Source: Poseidonocella pacifica (GTDB lineage: Bacteria; Pseudomonadota; Alphaproteobacteria; Rhodobacterales; Rhodobacteraceae). Taken from it: 64,000 nucleotides of DNA. Below are positions 8,109-17,372 of the stretch, in pieces. Under the pieces are notes generated by a model that was not told the DNA's origin, made no database searches, and saw nothing but the letters and a program-made list of their open reading frames with translations. A program made the translations under genes and the position numbers. How positions within the stretch are numbered: the first letter of the stretch is position 1; each line of letters begins with the position of its first letter. The stretch covers positions 496,001-560,000 of the forward strand of contig NZ_FOJU01000001.1 of NCBI RefSeq assembly GCF_900111875.1. Reading direction: 5' to 3'.

Positions 8109-9283
8109 TCGGGGTCCTCGGTTTTGGTCATTTGGACTGCCAAGCGGATCAGGGACAGGTCGGACCCACGTGGTCCGATGAGCGAAAGGCCAAATGGCGC
8201 ACCGTCTACTTGGCCCGCGGGAAAGACCACCTGCGGCAAGCCCGCAAGCCCGGCGATGCACAGCAATTTTTGCGAGTGATGGCGATAGGTGTCAAAGACT
8301 TCCAGCGGCGCATCATGTCGGAAGGGCGCATCATGGCAAACGGGGGCGAGGATCACGCCCGCTTCTCCGAGTAGGCGCTGCACGTGCGCGGCATAGGCGG
8401 CGCGGTCGCGGCGGGCGGGGGCGATTTCAGCTTCGCTCAAGGCCTCGGCCGCGGATGCACGTTCGCGGATGCCGCGTACAAGGGGCATGCCGGATTGGCG
8501 GATGAAGGGCAGGATATGGTCCTTCGCATCCGCGCCCACTGTGGTCAGGAACATCTGATAGATCGTCTCGACGCCCTCGGGGTATAGGCCCGTCAGGTTG
8601 GTTGTCTCGACCCCGGCAAAGCCCTCCTCGCATTGTGCGCGTTGGTCCGGGCCAAGCTGGTCCATCATCTCAACCGGCCAGAGCAACCGAGGCGCCTCGG
8701 GCAACGGTGCGTCATCTGTCTGCAGCGCGCCATGGGCGCGGAGAAGCGTTTCCCCGTCACGCGCAAACAGCCCGCAGGTGTCATAGCTGGGCGCCAGAGG
8801 CATGACGCCATCCAGTGGAATACGCCCATGCGTGGGGCGCAGGCCCCAGATGCCGCAGAAGCTGGCAGGCGCGCGTACCGAACCGCCAGTGTCGGACCCG
8901 ATCGCAATGTCCACCAGCCCACCCGCGACCGCCGCAGCCGACCCGGAGGAGGATCCGCCGGTGATGCGGCCCGGCGCGGCAGGGTTCTGCACATAGCCCA
9001 TGTGTTCGTTCATACCGTACATCGACCAAGCGAGTTCGTCGGTGTGGGTCTTCGCGATGAAGCGTGCGCCAGCGTCCAGAAGCATCTGCGCGGCAGGACA
9101 TGTCGCGGTCTTGACCTCAGACATCGCCAGAGCCAGCGGATTGCCATTTCCCGTGCGGTATCCCGCCACGTCGTAGATGTCCTTTACGCCAAGCGTTAGC
9201 CCGTCGAGCGGACCGGAACCGTTCGGCACGGCAACAGGCGGGTAGGGCATGAGGCAGTGATAGGGATCGTTCGGAAGGTCCAT
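8105..9283 (-). CDS. Amidase signature family hydrolase (operon 1)
   Basis: A 392-residue amidase-signature enzyme, hydrolysing a carboxamide or related C-N bond. The Ser-cisSer-Lys triad is visible: Lys34 in 'LGVKDIYD', a serine in 'GGSSSGS' (109-115) and the nucleophile Ser135 in 'SDTGGSVRAPA'. At 392 residues it is on the short side, like AtzF/allophanate-hydrolase-type and aryl-amidase members. It follows dppD by three bases and overlaps ridA by four. Coupling with an oligopeptide-type importer and RidA suggests an imported amide is cleaved to release an unstable amino product. Confidence 0.9.
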   Translation of the reverse strand: MDLPNDPYHCLMPYPPVAVPNGSGPLDGLTLGVKDIYDVAGYRTGNGNPLALAMSEVKTATCPAAQMLLDAGARFIAKTHTDELAWSMYGMNEHMGYVQNPAAPGRITGGSSSGSAAAVAGGLVDIAIGSDTGGSVRAPASFCGIWGLRPTHGRIPLDGVMPLAPSYDTCGLFARDGETLLRAHGALQTDDAPLPEAPRLLWPVEMMDQLGPDQRAQCEEGFAGVETTNLTGLYPEGVETIYQMFLTTVGADAKDHILPFIRQSGMPLVRGIRERASAAEALSEAEIAPARRDRAAYAAHVQRLLGEAGVILAPVCHDAPFRHDAPLEVFDTYRHHSQKLLCIAGLAGLPQVVFPAGQVDGAPFGLSLIGPRGSDLSLIRLAVQMTKTEDPE

Positions 9284-9286
9284 CGT

Positions 9287-10264
9287 CTACTCGGCAGCCA
9301 AGGTTTCATCGGCGCGCAGACATCCCACCCGGCGACGCTCGGACGGGGTGATCATCGGCGGGAGTGCCTCGCGGCAAGCGGATAGAGCGCGCGGACAACG
9401 CGGCGCGAAAGAACAGGCATCGGGCTTTGCCTCCAGCGCCGGGGGGCTGCCGGCGATGGCGTTGAGCCGTTCGCCGCGCGCCACATCATGCAGGTTGGCG
9501 GCAAGCAAGCCGCGCGTATATGGGTGACGTCCGTCGCGGATGATCTCCCGCGTTGTGCCTTCTTCGACGATCTGGCCCGCGTACATCACGGCAACACGCT
9601 CGGAGATTTCCACCGCAACGCCGATGTCATGGGTGACGAAAATCACGCCCATGCCAAACTCCTTCTGCAACTCGCGCAGGAGCAGAAGGATCTGGATCTG
9701 CACCGTGGCGTCGAGCGCGGTGGTTGGCTCATCGGCGAGCAGGAGCTTGGGCCGGCACGCAAGCGCAAGGGCGATCATCACGCGTTGCCGCATGCCGCCT
9801 GAAAGCTCGTGCGGATAGTTGTTCAACCGGCGGTTGGCCGATGGGATGCGCACCCGGTCCAGCATATCGAGCGCGGTCGACAGCGCGTCCTCTTTGGACA
9901 GTCCCTTGTGCCGCATGACGGTCTCGGCAATCTGGTGGCCCACGGTGTAGACCGGATCGAGTGCCAGCGCAGGTTCCTGAAACACCATGGAGACTTCGCC
10001 GCCCCGGTAGCGTTGCAGCGCTTTGCCGGACAGGGACAGCACATCGGTGCCGTTGACGTGGATCGAGCCGGCGATGTCTGTGCGTTTTGGGGGGAGCAGG
10101 CCAAGGAGTGCCTTGAGCGTCACCGACTTGCCAGAGCCGGACTCTCCGAGAAGGGCGAGCGTCTCTCCCTGTTTCATGGAGAGCGAGACGTCGTTGATCG
10201 CGTGGACCGTTCGCTTGCCCTTGAAGCGGATGGTGAGGTTCTGGATGTCGAGCAGGTTGGTCAT
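9287..10264 (-). CDS. Oligopeptide-type ABC transporter ATP-binding protein (DppD-like)
   Basis: A 325-residue ATPase of the Dpp/Opp/Nik family. Walker A is 'GESGSGKSV', signature 'LSGGMRQRVMIA', Walker B 'LLLADEPTTALD', and the C-terminal 'CSFAPRCPRALSAC' is the cysteine motif of the oligo_HPY extension. The ATG at 10264 is taken because homology begins 'MTNLLDIQNLTI'; the longer frame upstream runs over the end of the previous gene. Together with the DppF-like ATPase it drives import through the DppB/C-like permeases. Confidence 0.94.
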   Translation of the reverse strand: MTNLLDIQNLTIRFKGKRTVHAINDVSLSMKQGETLALLGESGSGKSVTLKALLGLLPPKRTDIAGSIHVNGTDVLSLSGKALQRYRGGEVSMVFQEPALALDPVYTVGHQIAETVMRHKGLSKEDALSTALDMLDRVRIPSANRRLNNYPHELSGGMRQRVMIALALACRPKLLLADEPTTALDATVQIQILLLLRELQKEFGMGVIFVTHDIGVAVEISERVAVMYAGQIVEEGTTREIIRDGRHPYTRGLLAANLHDVARGERLNAIAGSPPALEAKPDACSFAPRCPRALSACREALPPMITPSERRRVGCLRADETLAAE

Positions 10265-10328
10265 TGTCCGTCCTCCAGTTCGGGCGCGGTCGGGGCGTTG
10301 GTGCGCGGTGTGTTTTGGCGAGAGCGGA

Positions 10329-11375
10329 TCATGCGGGTATTCCCTGCCCGGCGCGGGGATGGCCCGACGCGGCATCGTACAGGTGGCAAACGACCATGTG
10401 GGCGGCGTTCTGTGCAAGGCCATCAAGCCGAGGCGCATCGGACTTGCAGACGTCGGAGGCAAAGCGGCAGCGGGTGTGAAACCGGCACCCCGAGGGCGGA
10501 TTGATCGGGTTCGGAGGATCGCCCGCCAGCGGCGGTTCCTGCGTACGGTTGTCCGGATCCATGGATGGCATCGCGGAGAAGAGCGAGCGCGTATAGGGGT
10601 GGGCCTGGCTTTTCCAGATCGAGTCCACCGGAGCCACCTCCACGACCTCTCCGAGGTACATCACGAGAATGCGGTCGGAGATATAGCGGACGACGTTGAG
10701 ATCGTGCGAGATAAAGATGTACGTCAGGCCGAACTCGGCCCTCAGATCGTTCAGGAGGTTGAGCACCTGCGCTTCTACGGACTTGTCGAGCGCAGAGACG
10801 GCTTCATCCAGCACCACAAGGCGCGGCGACATGGCGAGCGCTCTGGCGATGTTGACGCGTTGCCGTTGCCCGCCAGAAAGCTCGTGAGGGTATCTATGGG
10901 CGAACCGATTGGGGTTGAGCCCCACGCGATCCATCATTTTCCGGGCAAGGCCGTTGGGATCTTTCAACCCCTGTACCTTTGTGCCGAACGCCACTGAATC
11001 GAGGATCGTCAGGCGCGGATTGAGTGTGGCATAGCTGTCCTGAAACACCATTTGCACGCCCTTGCGAAGATCCTTGAGCGGGAGGCGCTGTCCCAGCGAA
11101 AGCCCGTCAAAGATGATCTCGCCCCGGTCTTTTTCTGTCAGGCCAATGAGCAGCTTTGCGGTCGTTGACTTGCCGCATCCGCTCTCTCCAACGATGCCGA
11201 GGGTCTCCCCCTTCTTCACCTCAAAGGAGACGCCATCGACGGCCTGCACCTTTGCTTGCGTGCGACCAAACAGGCCGCCGCGCACGGGGAAGTGTTTCTG
11301 GAGATCCTTCACGATGAGAAGCGGTTGGGCGGGACCGCCCGTGTCGGGTTTCGGTGCGTAGTCAGTCGCGGACAT
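10329..11375 (-). CDS. Oligopeptide-type ABC transporter ATP-binding protein (DppF-like)
   Basis: A 348-residue second ATPase of the same importer. It has 'GESGCGKST' (Walker A), 'LSGGQRQRVNIARAL' (signature) and 'LVVLDEAVSALD' (Walker B, with DEA rather than the usual DEP). The C-terminal oligo_HPY region contains 'CRFHTRCRFASDVC', which may carry an iron-sulfur site in some homologues. It overlaps the dppC-like gene by 14 bases at its 5' end. Confidence 0.94.
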   Translation of the reverse strand: MSATDYAPKPDTGGPAQPLLIVKDLQKHFPVRGGLFGRTQAKVQAVDGVSFEVKKGETLGIVGESGCGKSTTAKLLIGLTEKDRGEIIFDGLSLGQRLPLKDLRKGVQMVFQDSYATLNPRLTILDSVAFGTKVQGLKDPNGLARKMMDRVGLNPNRFAHRYPHELSGGQRQRVNIARALAMSPRLVVLDEAVSALDKSVEAQVLNLLNDLRAEFGLTYIFISHDLNVVRYISDRILVMYLGEVVEVAPVDSIWKSQAHPYTRSLFSAMPSMDPDNRTQEPPLAGDPPNPINPPSGCRFHTRCRFASDVCKSDAPRLDGLAQNAAHMVVCHLYDAASGHPRAGQGIPA

Positions 11376-12249
11376 TCATTGCACTCCTCAGACCGTCGGA
11401 CAGCAGGTTCAGGCACAGGGAGGTGACGAAGATCATCACCCCCGGCAGGGCAGACAGCCACGGGTTGACGTAAATGGCAGAGCGAAGGGTGTTGAGCATC
11501 AGGCCCCATTCCGGTTCCGGCGGTCGTACTCCGATGCCGAGAAAGCTAAGCCCCGCCGCGAGGATCATGCACACGCTCGTGAGGGAGGTGGCATAGACGA
11601 AGATCGGCGAAAGCACATTGCCGATGACGTGAACACGGATCACGGTCAGCGCACTGGCCCCCGTGGCGCGAGCAGCATCGATATAGTCGAGCGAACGAAC
11701 GCCCGAGGTCACGGCCTCGGCCACGCGGGTGAGCGGCGGGATAAAGACGATCGTGAGTGAAACGAGCGAATTCACGATGCCCGCGCCCAAGGCACCGGAG
11801 ATGGCGATCGCAAGCAGCACCGAGGGGAAGGCAAAGAAGACATCCACGGTTCTCATGATGATCGTGTTGGTGATGCCCCCGACATAGCCCGCCAAGATGC
11901 CGAGCGTGGAGCCGATGAAAAAGGCGAGAACCACCGGCATCAGCCCGATGAAGAGCGTCAGGCGGCCGCCATAGATCAGGCGTGCGAGCATGTCGCGACC
12001 CTGCTCATCAGTGCCAAGGATGTGCCCTTCGGTGCCCAACGGCTTGAGCCGGGCAATCATCGATCCCTTGTAAGGATCGGCAAGGCCGAGCCATGGTGCG
12101 AAAATCGCCCCGAGGATCAAGGCAAGGATTACCGACGCACAGATCACGGTGAGAGGATCGCGCACCAACCGTGCGCCCACGCCTGACCAATACCCTTGCG
12201 GGATGGCGATGGGTTCGGGTTCTGCGGGAAGGGTTTCGGAAAGGGCCAT
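11362..12249 (-). CDS. Oligopeptide-type ABC transporter permease (DppC-like)
   Basis: A 295-residue inner-membrane permease with about six transmembrane segments, an N-terminal OppC_N segment and the EAA loop 'EAVTSGVRSLDYIDAARATGAS' region. The motif 'LGTDEQGRDMLARLIYGGR' near the first third is typical of DppC/OppC. The start ATG lies three bases after the dppB stop. Confidence 0.94.
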   Translation of the reverse strand: MALSETLPAEPEPIAIPQGYWSGVGARLVRDPLTVICASVILALILGAIFAPWLGLADPYKGSMIARLKPLGTEGHILGTDEQGRDMLARLIYGGRLTLFIGLMPVVLAFFIGSTLGILAGYVGGITNTIIMRTVDVFFAFPSVLLAIAISGALGAGIVNSLVSLTIVFIPPLTRVAEAVTSGVRSLDYIDAARATGASALTVIRVHVIGNVLSPIFVYATSLTSVCMILAAGLSFLGIGVRPPEPEWGLMLNTLRSAIYVNPWLSALPGVMIFVTSLCLNLLSDGLRSAMNVRD

Positions 12250-12252
12250 GGA

Positions 12253-13206
12253 TCAGGTCCTCTGGACGCGGGGGTCGATGGCGGCTTGGGCCACATCGAC
12301 GATCAGGTTCATCGCGACGAAAAACAGCGCGAGCACGAGAATGGTGCCTTGCAGCAACGGCAGATCGCGCTGGAAGATCGCGTTCGAAAGCAGAAAGCCG
12401 GAGCCGGGCCAGTTGAACACAGTTTCGATCAGGATCGACCCGCCCAGCAGGTAGCCCAATTGAAGCCCCATCACCGACAAGGCCGTGGCAGCGGCGTTGC
12501 GGGCCACATGGCGCAGCACGTCGGCGCGGCTCATCCCCTTGGCATAGAGCGCCTGTACGAAATCCTGTGTGAGAATCTCCCCCGCCAGAGCGCGAACGGT
12601 TCGCGCGACGATACCGATCGGAACCACCGCAAGCGTTACGGCGGGCAGGACAAGGTGGCGCATGTGCAGCCAGTTCCACTCCCATTCCGACGATCCGCCG
12701 GGGCCCGCGCCCATGGAAGGCAACCAACCCAGATTCACCGAGAATATGATGACGAGGACGATCCCCAGCCAATAGTTCGGCACGGAGACACCAGCGATGG
12801 AGACGGCCGTGACGACGCGGTCGATCCACGTGTCACGGAAATAGCCGGCGAGAAACCCGAGGAAAATGCCGATGGGGAAGGCGATCACGGCTGCGGAGAG
12901 GGCGAGCAACAGCGAGTTCTGAACCGCACCGAACACCTCGCCGGCGACGGGCCTGCCTGTTGCGATCGATTTGCCCATATCGCCTTGCACGAGGTTTCCG
13001 ATCCAGAAGGCGTATTGGACGGGCAACGGCTTATCGAGGCCGTAGGCCGCGCGCATGGCGTCCTGTTCCTCGGCGGTGGCATCGACGGGCATGATGGCGG
13101 TCAGCGGGTCGCCGGGAGCGATCTGGACCAGCAGGAAACAGATGACCGAAACCCCGAAGGCTACGGGCAAAACGAGTATGAGGCGGCGAATGAGATAAGT
13201 CAGCAA
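12253..13206 (-). CDS. Oligopeptide-type ABC transporter permease (DppB-like)
   Basis: A 317-residue permease beginning 'LTYLIRRLILVLPVAFGVS', the classic DppB/GsiC N-terminus, with 'LVQIAPGDPLTA' in the first periplasmic loop and the EAA region 'QALYAKGMSRADVLRHVARNA'. The start at 13206 is a TTG with GGAAAG nine bases upstream; no ATG fits the family N-terminus. The 69-base gap before it holds a strong hairpin after the binding-protein gene. Confidence 0.92.
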   Translation of the reverse strand: MLTYLIRRLILVLPVAFGVSVICFLLVQIAPGDPLTAIMPVDATAEEQDAMRAAYGLDKPLPVQYAFWIGNLVQGDMGKSIATGRPVAGEVFGAVQNSLLLALSAAVIAFPIGIFLGFLAGYFRDTWIDRVVTAVSIAGVSVPNYWLGIVLVIIFSVNLGWLPSMGAGPGGSSEWEWNWLHMRHLVLPAVTLAVVPIGIVARTVRALAGEILTQDFVQALYAKGMSRADVLRHVARNAAATALSVMGLQLGYLLGGSILIETVFNWPGSGFLLSNAIFQRDLPLLQGTILVLALFFVAMNLIVDVAQAAIDPRVQRT

Positions 13207-13238
13207 GGGGCGAGCTTTCCGAAGTTCGAAAAGGGAAA

Positions 13239-13264
13239 GCCCCCGCCCAAGAACGGGCGAGGGC
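13239..13264 (-). other. Intercistronic hairpin after binding-protein gene
   Basis: GCCCCCGCCC at 13239-13248 can pair with GGGCGAGGGC at 13255-13264 (nine of ten positions) around a six-base loop. It sits between the stop of the binding-protein gene and the permease start and lacks a T run on the transcribed strand, so it is more likely an RNA-stabilising or partial-attenuation element than a full terminator. Confidence 0.6.
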
Positions 13265-13275
13265 CGGACAGCAGA

Positions 13276-14874
13276 TTACTCTTCCATCGTGATGGAGGAG
13301 AAATTCTGGTACCAGTTCTGCGCTTGCACGAAGCCCTTCACCTTGGGCGACATGGCCCGCGGCGCGACGTCGTGCGTGACGAACAGGAACAGGGCCTCAT
13401 CGACGAATTTCTCATGCGTCTTCTGAAGGACGGCGTTCTGTTCCTCTGGGTCAAAGGTCGTCTTGATCTGCTCGAAGAGCGCTTGCATCTCCGGATCGGA
13501 GTAATGACCCCAGTTGGTACCGTTCGGCGCGATCAGGTTTTCGTCTAGGTGGCGGATCAGACCGGTGAACGGGTCTTGGATGAAGTAGGTGAAGTTGATC
13601 GAGTGTGCGCCCTCCACGGCCGGATCGGCCGCGCCTGCGCGCCACAGGTTGATCATCTGGTTCCACTCCACGACCATGAAGTCTACGTCGATCCAGACTT
13701 CTGCGAGGCTCTGCTGCACGAACTCATTCATCGGAAGCGGCAGCATCTGACCGGAACCGGAAGGAGAGATGAGCGCCTTGACCTCCAGATGGTTGTCGGG
13801 TCCGAAACCGGCTTCTTCCATGAGCGCCTTGGCCGCCTCAAGATCGTATGAGGGATCGAACTCAGGGTTGCCGAACCACTGCGAAGAGGGCGGCAGGAAG
13901 CCCTTGCCCGGAACCATCAGACCACCGAGCAGTGGCATCATGCTTTCGCGGTCGATCGCCATGTTTGCGGCCTTGCGCACCCGGATATCGTTCCACGGGG
14001 AGTCTTCGAGCCGGGAGAGGTGCCAGGTCCAGTTATGCGGATAGGCGTTGGAGGAGATGACAAATCCGTTGCCGGTCATTGCGGGGATTGTGTCGGGTGC
14101 GGGGGCCTCGATCCAGTCCACTTGACCGGACATGAGTGCGGCGGAACGCGCATTGGGTTCGGGCAGCGGGATGAGGATCATCTCATCAAGTTGCGGGATA
14201 CGGCTTTCGTCCCAGTAGTCTTCGTTCGGCACCATGACCGCGCGTTCGCGCGGCACGAACTCGGTCAGCTTCCACGGGCCGGTGCCGGAAGGGGAGGTCG
14301 CAACCTTCTCCCAGTCCTTGTCCAACGCTTCCCAATTGGCTTTGGACGACATCAAGATCCACGCCAGCTGGTAGGGCAGGGTGGCGTCAGGGGTGCCCGT
14401 CGTGATGGTCAGGGTCAGGTCATCGACCACCGCATAGGTGGCGACGGCGGGAATTCGGGATTTACCCTGCGCAGCTTGGCGGCTGTCATACTGCTCGGAG
14501 GTATCGTCCAGCAGCTTGTCTAGGTTCCAGACAACGACTTCGGCGGTCAGCGGTGAGCCATCGTGGAAGGTCACGCCCTCGCGCAGTTTGAATGTCCATG
14601 TCAGCTCGTCTTCGCCCACGGACCATTCGGTCGCGAGCCCGGGGATCAGAACAGAAGGCTTGTCGGCGCTGGTCAGATCCCACTCGATGAGCGAGTCGTA
14701 GACCGTGTACCCCATGAAGCGCATCCCTTCTCCACCCTGGTCCGTCTGGCCAGTGGTGAGCGGAATATCGGCGGCGGTCATGCCGACGCGAAGCGTGCCA
14801 TCGGCTTGGGCAAGCGTGGCGCAAAACAACGCCGCGGCGGTAGCGAGGGCGCTGACGCCTCGTTTGAAATTCAT
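13276..14874 (-). CDS. ABC transporter substrate-binding protein, family 5
   Basis: A 532-residue periplasmic solute receptor of the SBP_bac_5 (DppA/OppA) family, first gene of the transporter-amidase-ridA operon. The N-terminus 'MNFKRGVSALATAAALFCATLAQADG' is split here as a Sec signal peptide: basic start, hydrophobic core, cleavage near 'AQA-DG'. Conserved features include 'TWTFKLREGVTFHDGSPLTA' in the first lobe and 'VRKAANMAIDRESMM' in the second. The ATG at 14874 has AGAGAGG upstream. Family 5 receptors bind peptides, but also many opines, amides and nickel complexes, so the ligand is open. Confidence 0.92.
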   Translation of the reverse strand: MNFKRGVSALATAAALFCATLAQADGTLRVGMTAADIPLTTGQTDQGGEGMRFMGYTVYDSLIEWDLTSADKPSVLIPGLATEWSVGEDELTWTFKLREGVTFHDGSPLTAEVVVWNLDKLLDDTSEQYDSRQAAQGKSRIPAVATYAVVDDLTLTITTGTPDATLPYQLAWILMSSKANWEALDKDWEKVATSPSGTGPWKLTEFVPRERAVMVPNEDYWDESRIPQLDEMILIPLPEPNARSAALMSGQVDWIEAPAPDTIPAMTGNGFVISSNAYPHNWTWHLSRLEDSPWNDIRVRKAANMAIDRESMMPLLGGLMVPGKGFLPPSSQWFGNPEFDPSYDLEAAKALMEEAGFGPDNHLEVKALISPSGSGQMLPLPMNEFVQQSLAEVWIDVDFMVVEWNQMINLWRAGAADPAVEGAHSINFTYFIQDPFTGLIRHLDENLIAPNGTNWGHYSDPEMQALFEQIKTTFDPEEQNAVLQKTHEKFVDEALFLFVTHDVAPRAMSPKVKGFVQAQNWYQNFSSITMEE

Positions 14875-15160
14875 CGTTTGTACCTCTCTGTCAGGTGTCA
14901 CGCCATTCTGCGCGGTCCTTGATGATGCGCTCGTTTCGGCGCGATCATGGCGGGATGGTGGCAATCCACGGTTTCGGGAGACCAGTCCCGAAATGAGCCA
15001 GTGAGAGTTGCAAGGGGCCCTATCGGCGTGTTTGCCCGTCAATAAGGCACCACGATGCTGCAGTGCCGCATTTTTCAGCGACCTCTTGGGGCATGATGAG
15101 GTCGTGGCATCGCCTGTAAAATGCGGGGCCACAAACTGGATAGTGGCAAAATGAATCATT

Positions 15161-15170
15161 TGGCATTCCA
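15161..15170. promoter_or_regulatory. Putative GntR operator, site 1 (TGGCATTCCA)
   Basis: A ten-base near-palindrome matching TGGCATNCCA, 287 bases upstream of the binding-protein start on the minus strand. FadR-type GntR proteins bind short palindromes of this general TGG-N-CCA form. The same motif recurs at three further control positions nearby. Confidence 0.55.
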
Positions 15171-15347
15171 CCGACAAGACGCAGGCCAGTGAGGCACCAA
15201 ACTTACATTTTTTCGGGGGGGCACGTGAATACGACAAGCCAAGCTACTAAAATAACGAACCTAATCTACAACTGTGCGCAGAAATCGCCGGGTCAAACGC
15301 ACACATCCGGTAGCGCGCAGCTTGATTTGTCGGATGGGGTTGGCTTA

Positions 15348-15359
15348 ATGGCATGCCAT
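15348..15359. promoter_or_regulatory. Putative GntR operator, site 2 (ATGGCATGCCAT)
   Basis: A perfect 12-base palindrome ending 26 bases before the GntR start codon, the expected place for autoregulation. Confidence 0.65.
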
Positions 15360-15385
15360 AAATCTGGTATGAGGCTCGTGCGGGT

Positions 15386-16054
15386 ATGACTGAGGATTTG
15401 GGATCTGCGCAGGGTGGGGCGCCAGCGACAGCCACCGCGCAATGGGTGGCCGACACGCTAAGAGATCGGATCGTAAAGGGGATCTATCCCCCGGGATCGC
15501 GGATCGTCGAGCGGACGATTTCCGCAGAGCTGAATGTATCGCGAACACCCGTACGCGAGGCATTGAAACTGATCGCGGCGGACGGGCTGATTGTCATTTC
15601 CCGCAACAAGGGGGCACAGGTCGTACAGTACTCCCCGCAGGAGGCCCTGGCGCTTTTCGACGTGATCGCGTCACTTGAAAGTCTGGCAGCGGAGCGGCTG
15701 GTAGAGAGTATTGACGCTCAGACGCTGGACCTTCTCGAGGAGATGCACGACCGGATGATGACGTACTATAAGATCGGAAGCCACGACGATTATTTCGATA
15801 CGAATTCCGAGATTCACGACTTCATCATCGAGTGCTGCGGCAATGCCATCGTCGCGGAAACCCATCGCAAGTTGATGGCGCGTGCCCGTCGTGGTCGCTT
15901 CCTTGCGATCATGCAGCCAAACCGGCTGACAGAGGCGGTCTCCGAGCATGACGAATTGATGGAGGCGTTGCGCACGAAGGACGCAGAGCGCGCGGCGAAA
16001 GTCTGGCGCAGGCACCTGCTTCACACAGGAGAGACCGTCGCCGCACTGCTCTGA
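15386..16054 (+). CDS. GntR-family transcriptional regulator, FadR/FCD subfamily
   Basis: A 222-residue regulator with an N-terminal winged helix (about residues 18-85; 'SAELNVSRTPVREALKLIAADGL' is the recognition part) and a C-terminal all-helical FCD effector domain (about 95-215) whose likely metal or ligand histidines are in 'EIHDFIIECC', 'SEHDELMEALR' and 'WRRHLLHTGE'. FCD regulators usually sense small organic acids or amides and repress adjacent catabolic genes. The gene lies between the two ABC-transporter operons and converges on the amidohydrolase gene with a four-base gap. Four copies of a palindromic motif around it suggest it controls the whole block. Confidence 0.92.
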   Translation: MTEDLGSAQGGAPATATAQWVADTLRDRIVKGIYPPGSRIVERTISAELNVSRTPVREALKLIAADGLIVISRNKGAQVVQYSPQEALALFDVIASLESLAAERLVESIDAQTLDLLEEMHDRMMTYYKIGSHDDYFDTNSEIHDFIIECCGNAIVAETHRKLMARARRGRFLAIMQPNRLTEAVSEHDELMEALRTKDAERAAKVWRRHLLHTGETVAALL

Positions 16055-16058
16055 ACGC

Positions 16059-17372
16059 CTAGGTGTTCGCCGCGCGATCCCACAGCCTTTCCGAGACCTT
16101 CTGCGCTTCGCATATGATGTCGCGCGCATCTACGAGGGTTGGAGCACGGTCGCGCACCAGCCATTTCCCCTGCACCATGACGTCCGTCACGTTTGCCGCC
16201 GAGCCAGAGTGGGCAACGATTCCGAAGCCGTCGATAACCGGGCACAGGTTTGGAGCGAGCGGATCCAGCAAGATGAGGTCGGCGGGATCACCGATTTCCA
16301 ACCGGCCTGTGGCCCCGTGACCCTTGAGCGCATCGGCCCCTGCACACGTCGCCCAGCCAAAAACCTCCTCCGCGTTAAGATCAAAAGACATACCGGCCTT
16401 CCATCGCGCGGCGGCAATTGCCATCCGCATGGCCTCAAACATATCGGCAGATTTCGTGTCTGTACAAAGGGTGATTGTAGCACCTGCGTCGCGGAGCGCC
16501 TTGATCGGCGCGGCGGCCCCGAAACTTGCGTTTCCGATTGGAGCATGGGCCACAATTCCGCCGGCCGCGCCAAAGCGGGAGATATCACTTTCGGACATGA
16601 AGATACAATGTGCCGCGATCAGGTCGGGGGAGAGCAGCCCGAGATCATCCAGAAATTCCGTCGGCGTCATGCCTTCACGAGCGACGATCTGATCCACCTC
16701 CATCTGTGATTGGCTTAGATGTGTGTGGACCTGTTTGCCGGTCTGCTCCGCCAAGGCGCGGAACTCGGTGAACATTTCGCGTGAGCAACTGTCAGGGGCA
16801 TGAGGCGCGAGGATCGTGGAGATACGGTCGTGGCCCTCCCACGTCTCGATTACATCAAGCGCCGCGCGCAAGGTGGAGTCGCCCAAGGAAGAGTTTCGTT
16901 CAAATCGGCCCTCGGACAGCGCGGCGGTGTCCATATCCATCACGCGCCCGCCGACCAACGCCCGAAGTCCAAGTTCATCGGCGGCCCGGGCAAGAGCTTC
17001 GGGGTAGCGATAGTAATCAACGATCGTCGTCGCGCCCGCCAGAAGCATTTCGAGCACGCCAAGCCGGGCGAGGGCGAGCGTTTCTTCCTCCGACAACCAA
17101 TGCCCCTGCGGAACATTGGGAATGTAGGCCGGGGCAAATCCTTTGTCTTCGACCATGCCCCTGACGACCATCAGCGGGGAGTGATTGTGGCTATTCACAA
17201 AGCCCGGCAAGCAGAGCGCGCCCCTTGCGTCCACAACTTCGACACCGTTCCTCGCGGGCAAGTCGGCGCCGATCTCTGCGATGCGACCATCGTCATCGAC
17301 CAAAAGATCCACCGAGCGCTGAAGCCTGATTCCGCAGGAGAGGAGAGTGATATTTCTTAGATGGGATGCCAT
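16059..17372 (-). CDS. Metal-dependent amidohydrolase (TrzN/AtzA/8-oxoguanine deaminase-like)
   Basis: A 437-residue amidohydrolase-superfamily enzyme of the deaminase/chlorohydrolase branch (SsnA, AtzA, TrzN, guanine and 8-oxoguanine deaminases), which hydrolyse amino or chloro groups on N-heterocycles. Metal ligands seen are His62 and His64 ('NSHNH'), His218 ('HTHLSQ'), His255 ('AHCIF') and Asp305 ('CTDTKSAD'). The C-terminal 'GRLEIGDPADLILLD' is typical. A conserved-looking operator motif overlaps its first codons. Its product would be an oxo-heterocycle, fitting the ring-opening and amidase enzymes next door. The exact substrate is not predictable. Confidence 0.88.
   Translation of the reverse strand: MASHLRNITLLSCGIRLQRSVDLLVDDDGRIAEIGADLPARNGVEVVDARGALCLPGFVNSHNHSPLMVVRGMVEDKGFAPAYIPNVPQGHWLSEEETLALARLGVLEMLLAGATTIVDYYRYPEALARAADELGLRALVGGRVMDMDTAALSEGRFERNSSLGDSTLRAALDVIETWEGHDRISTILAPHAPDSCSREMFTEFRALAEQTGKQVHTHLSQSQMEVDQIVAREGMTPTEFLDDLGLLSPDLIAAHCIFMSESDISRFGAAGGIVAHAPIGNASFGAAAPIKALRDAGATITLCTDTKSADMFEAMRMAIAAARWKAGMSFDLNAEEVFGWATCAGADALKGHGATGRLEIGDPADLILLDPLAPNLCPVIDGFGIVAHSGSAANVTDVMVQGKWLVRDRAPTLVDARDIICEAQKVSERLWDRAANT
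17361..17372. promoter_or_regulatory. Putative GntR operator, site 3 (overlaps amidohydrolase start)
   Basis: Read on the minus strand this is ATGGCATCCCAT, one base from the perfect palindrome of site 2. It coincides with the first four codons of the amidohydrolase gene, so binding would block its transcription or early elongation. Confidence 0.5.

Larger units (their letters stand above)
14875..15385. other. Divergent control region between ABC operon 1 and the GntR gene
   Basis: A 511-base stretch without a supported gene, separating the minus-strand binding-protein gene from the plus-strand GntR regulator. It holds two copies of the palindromic motif TGGCATNCCA, listed separately, and is visibly richer in A and T near 15170-15270, consistent with promoters. 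Short ORFs here have no recognisable domain. Confidence 0.7.

Noticed and set aside
12196-13548. Plus-strand 450-codon reading over the DppB-like gene
   Set aside because: Runs antisense to conserved permease and receptor genes and has no recognisable domain.
15189-15389. Plus-strand 66-codon reading before the GntR gene
   Set aside because: Covers the operator region, unusual composition, no homology recognised.
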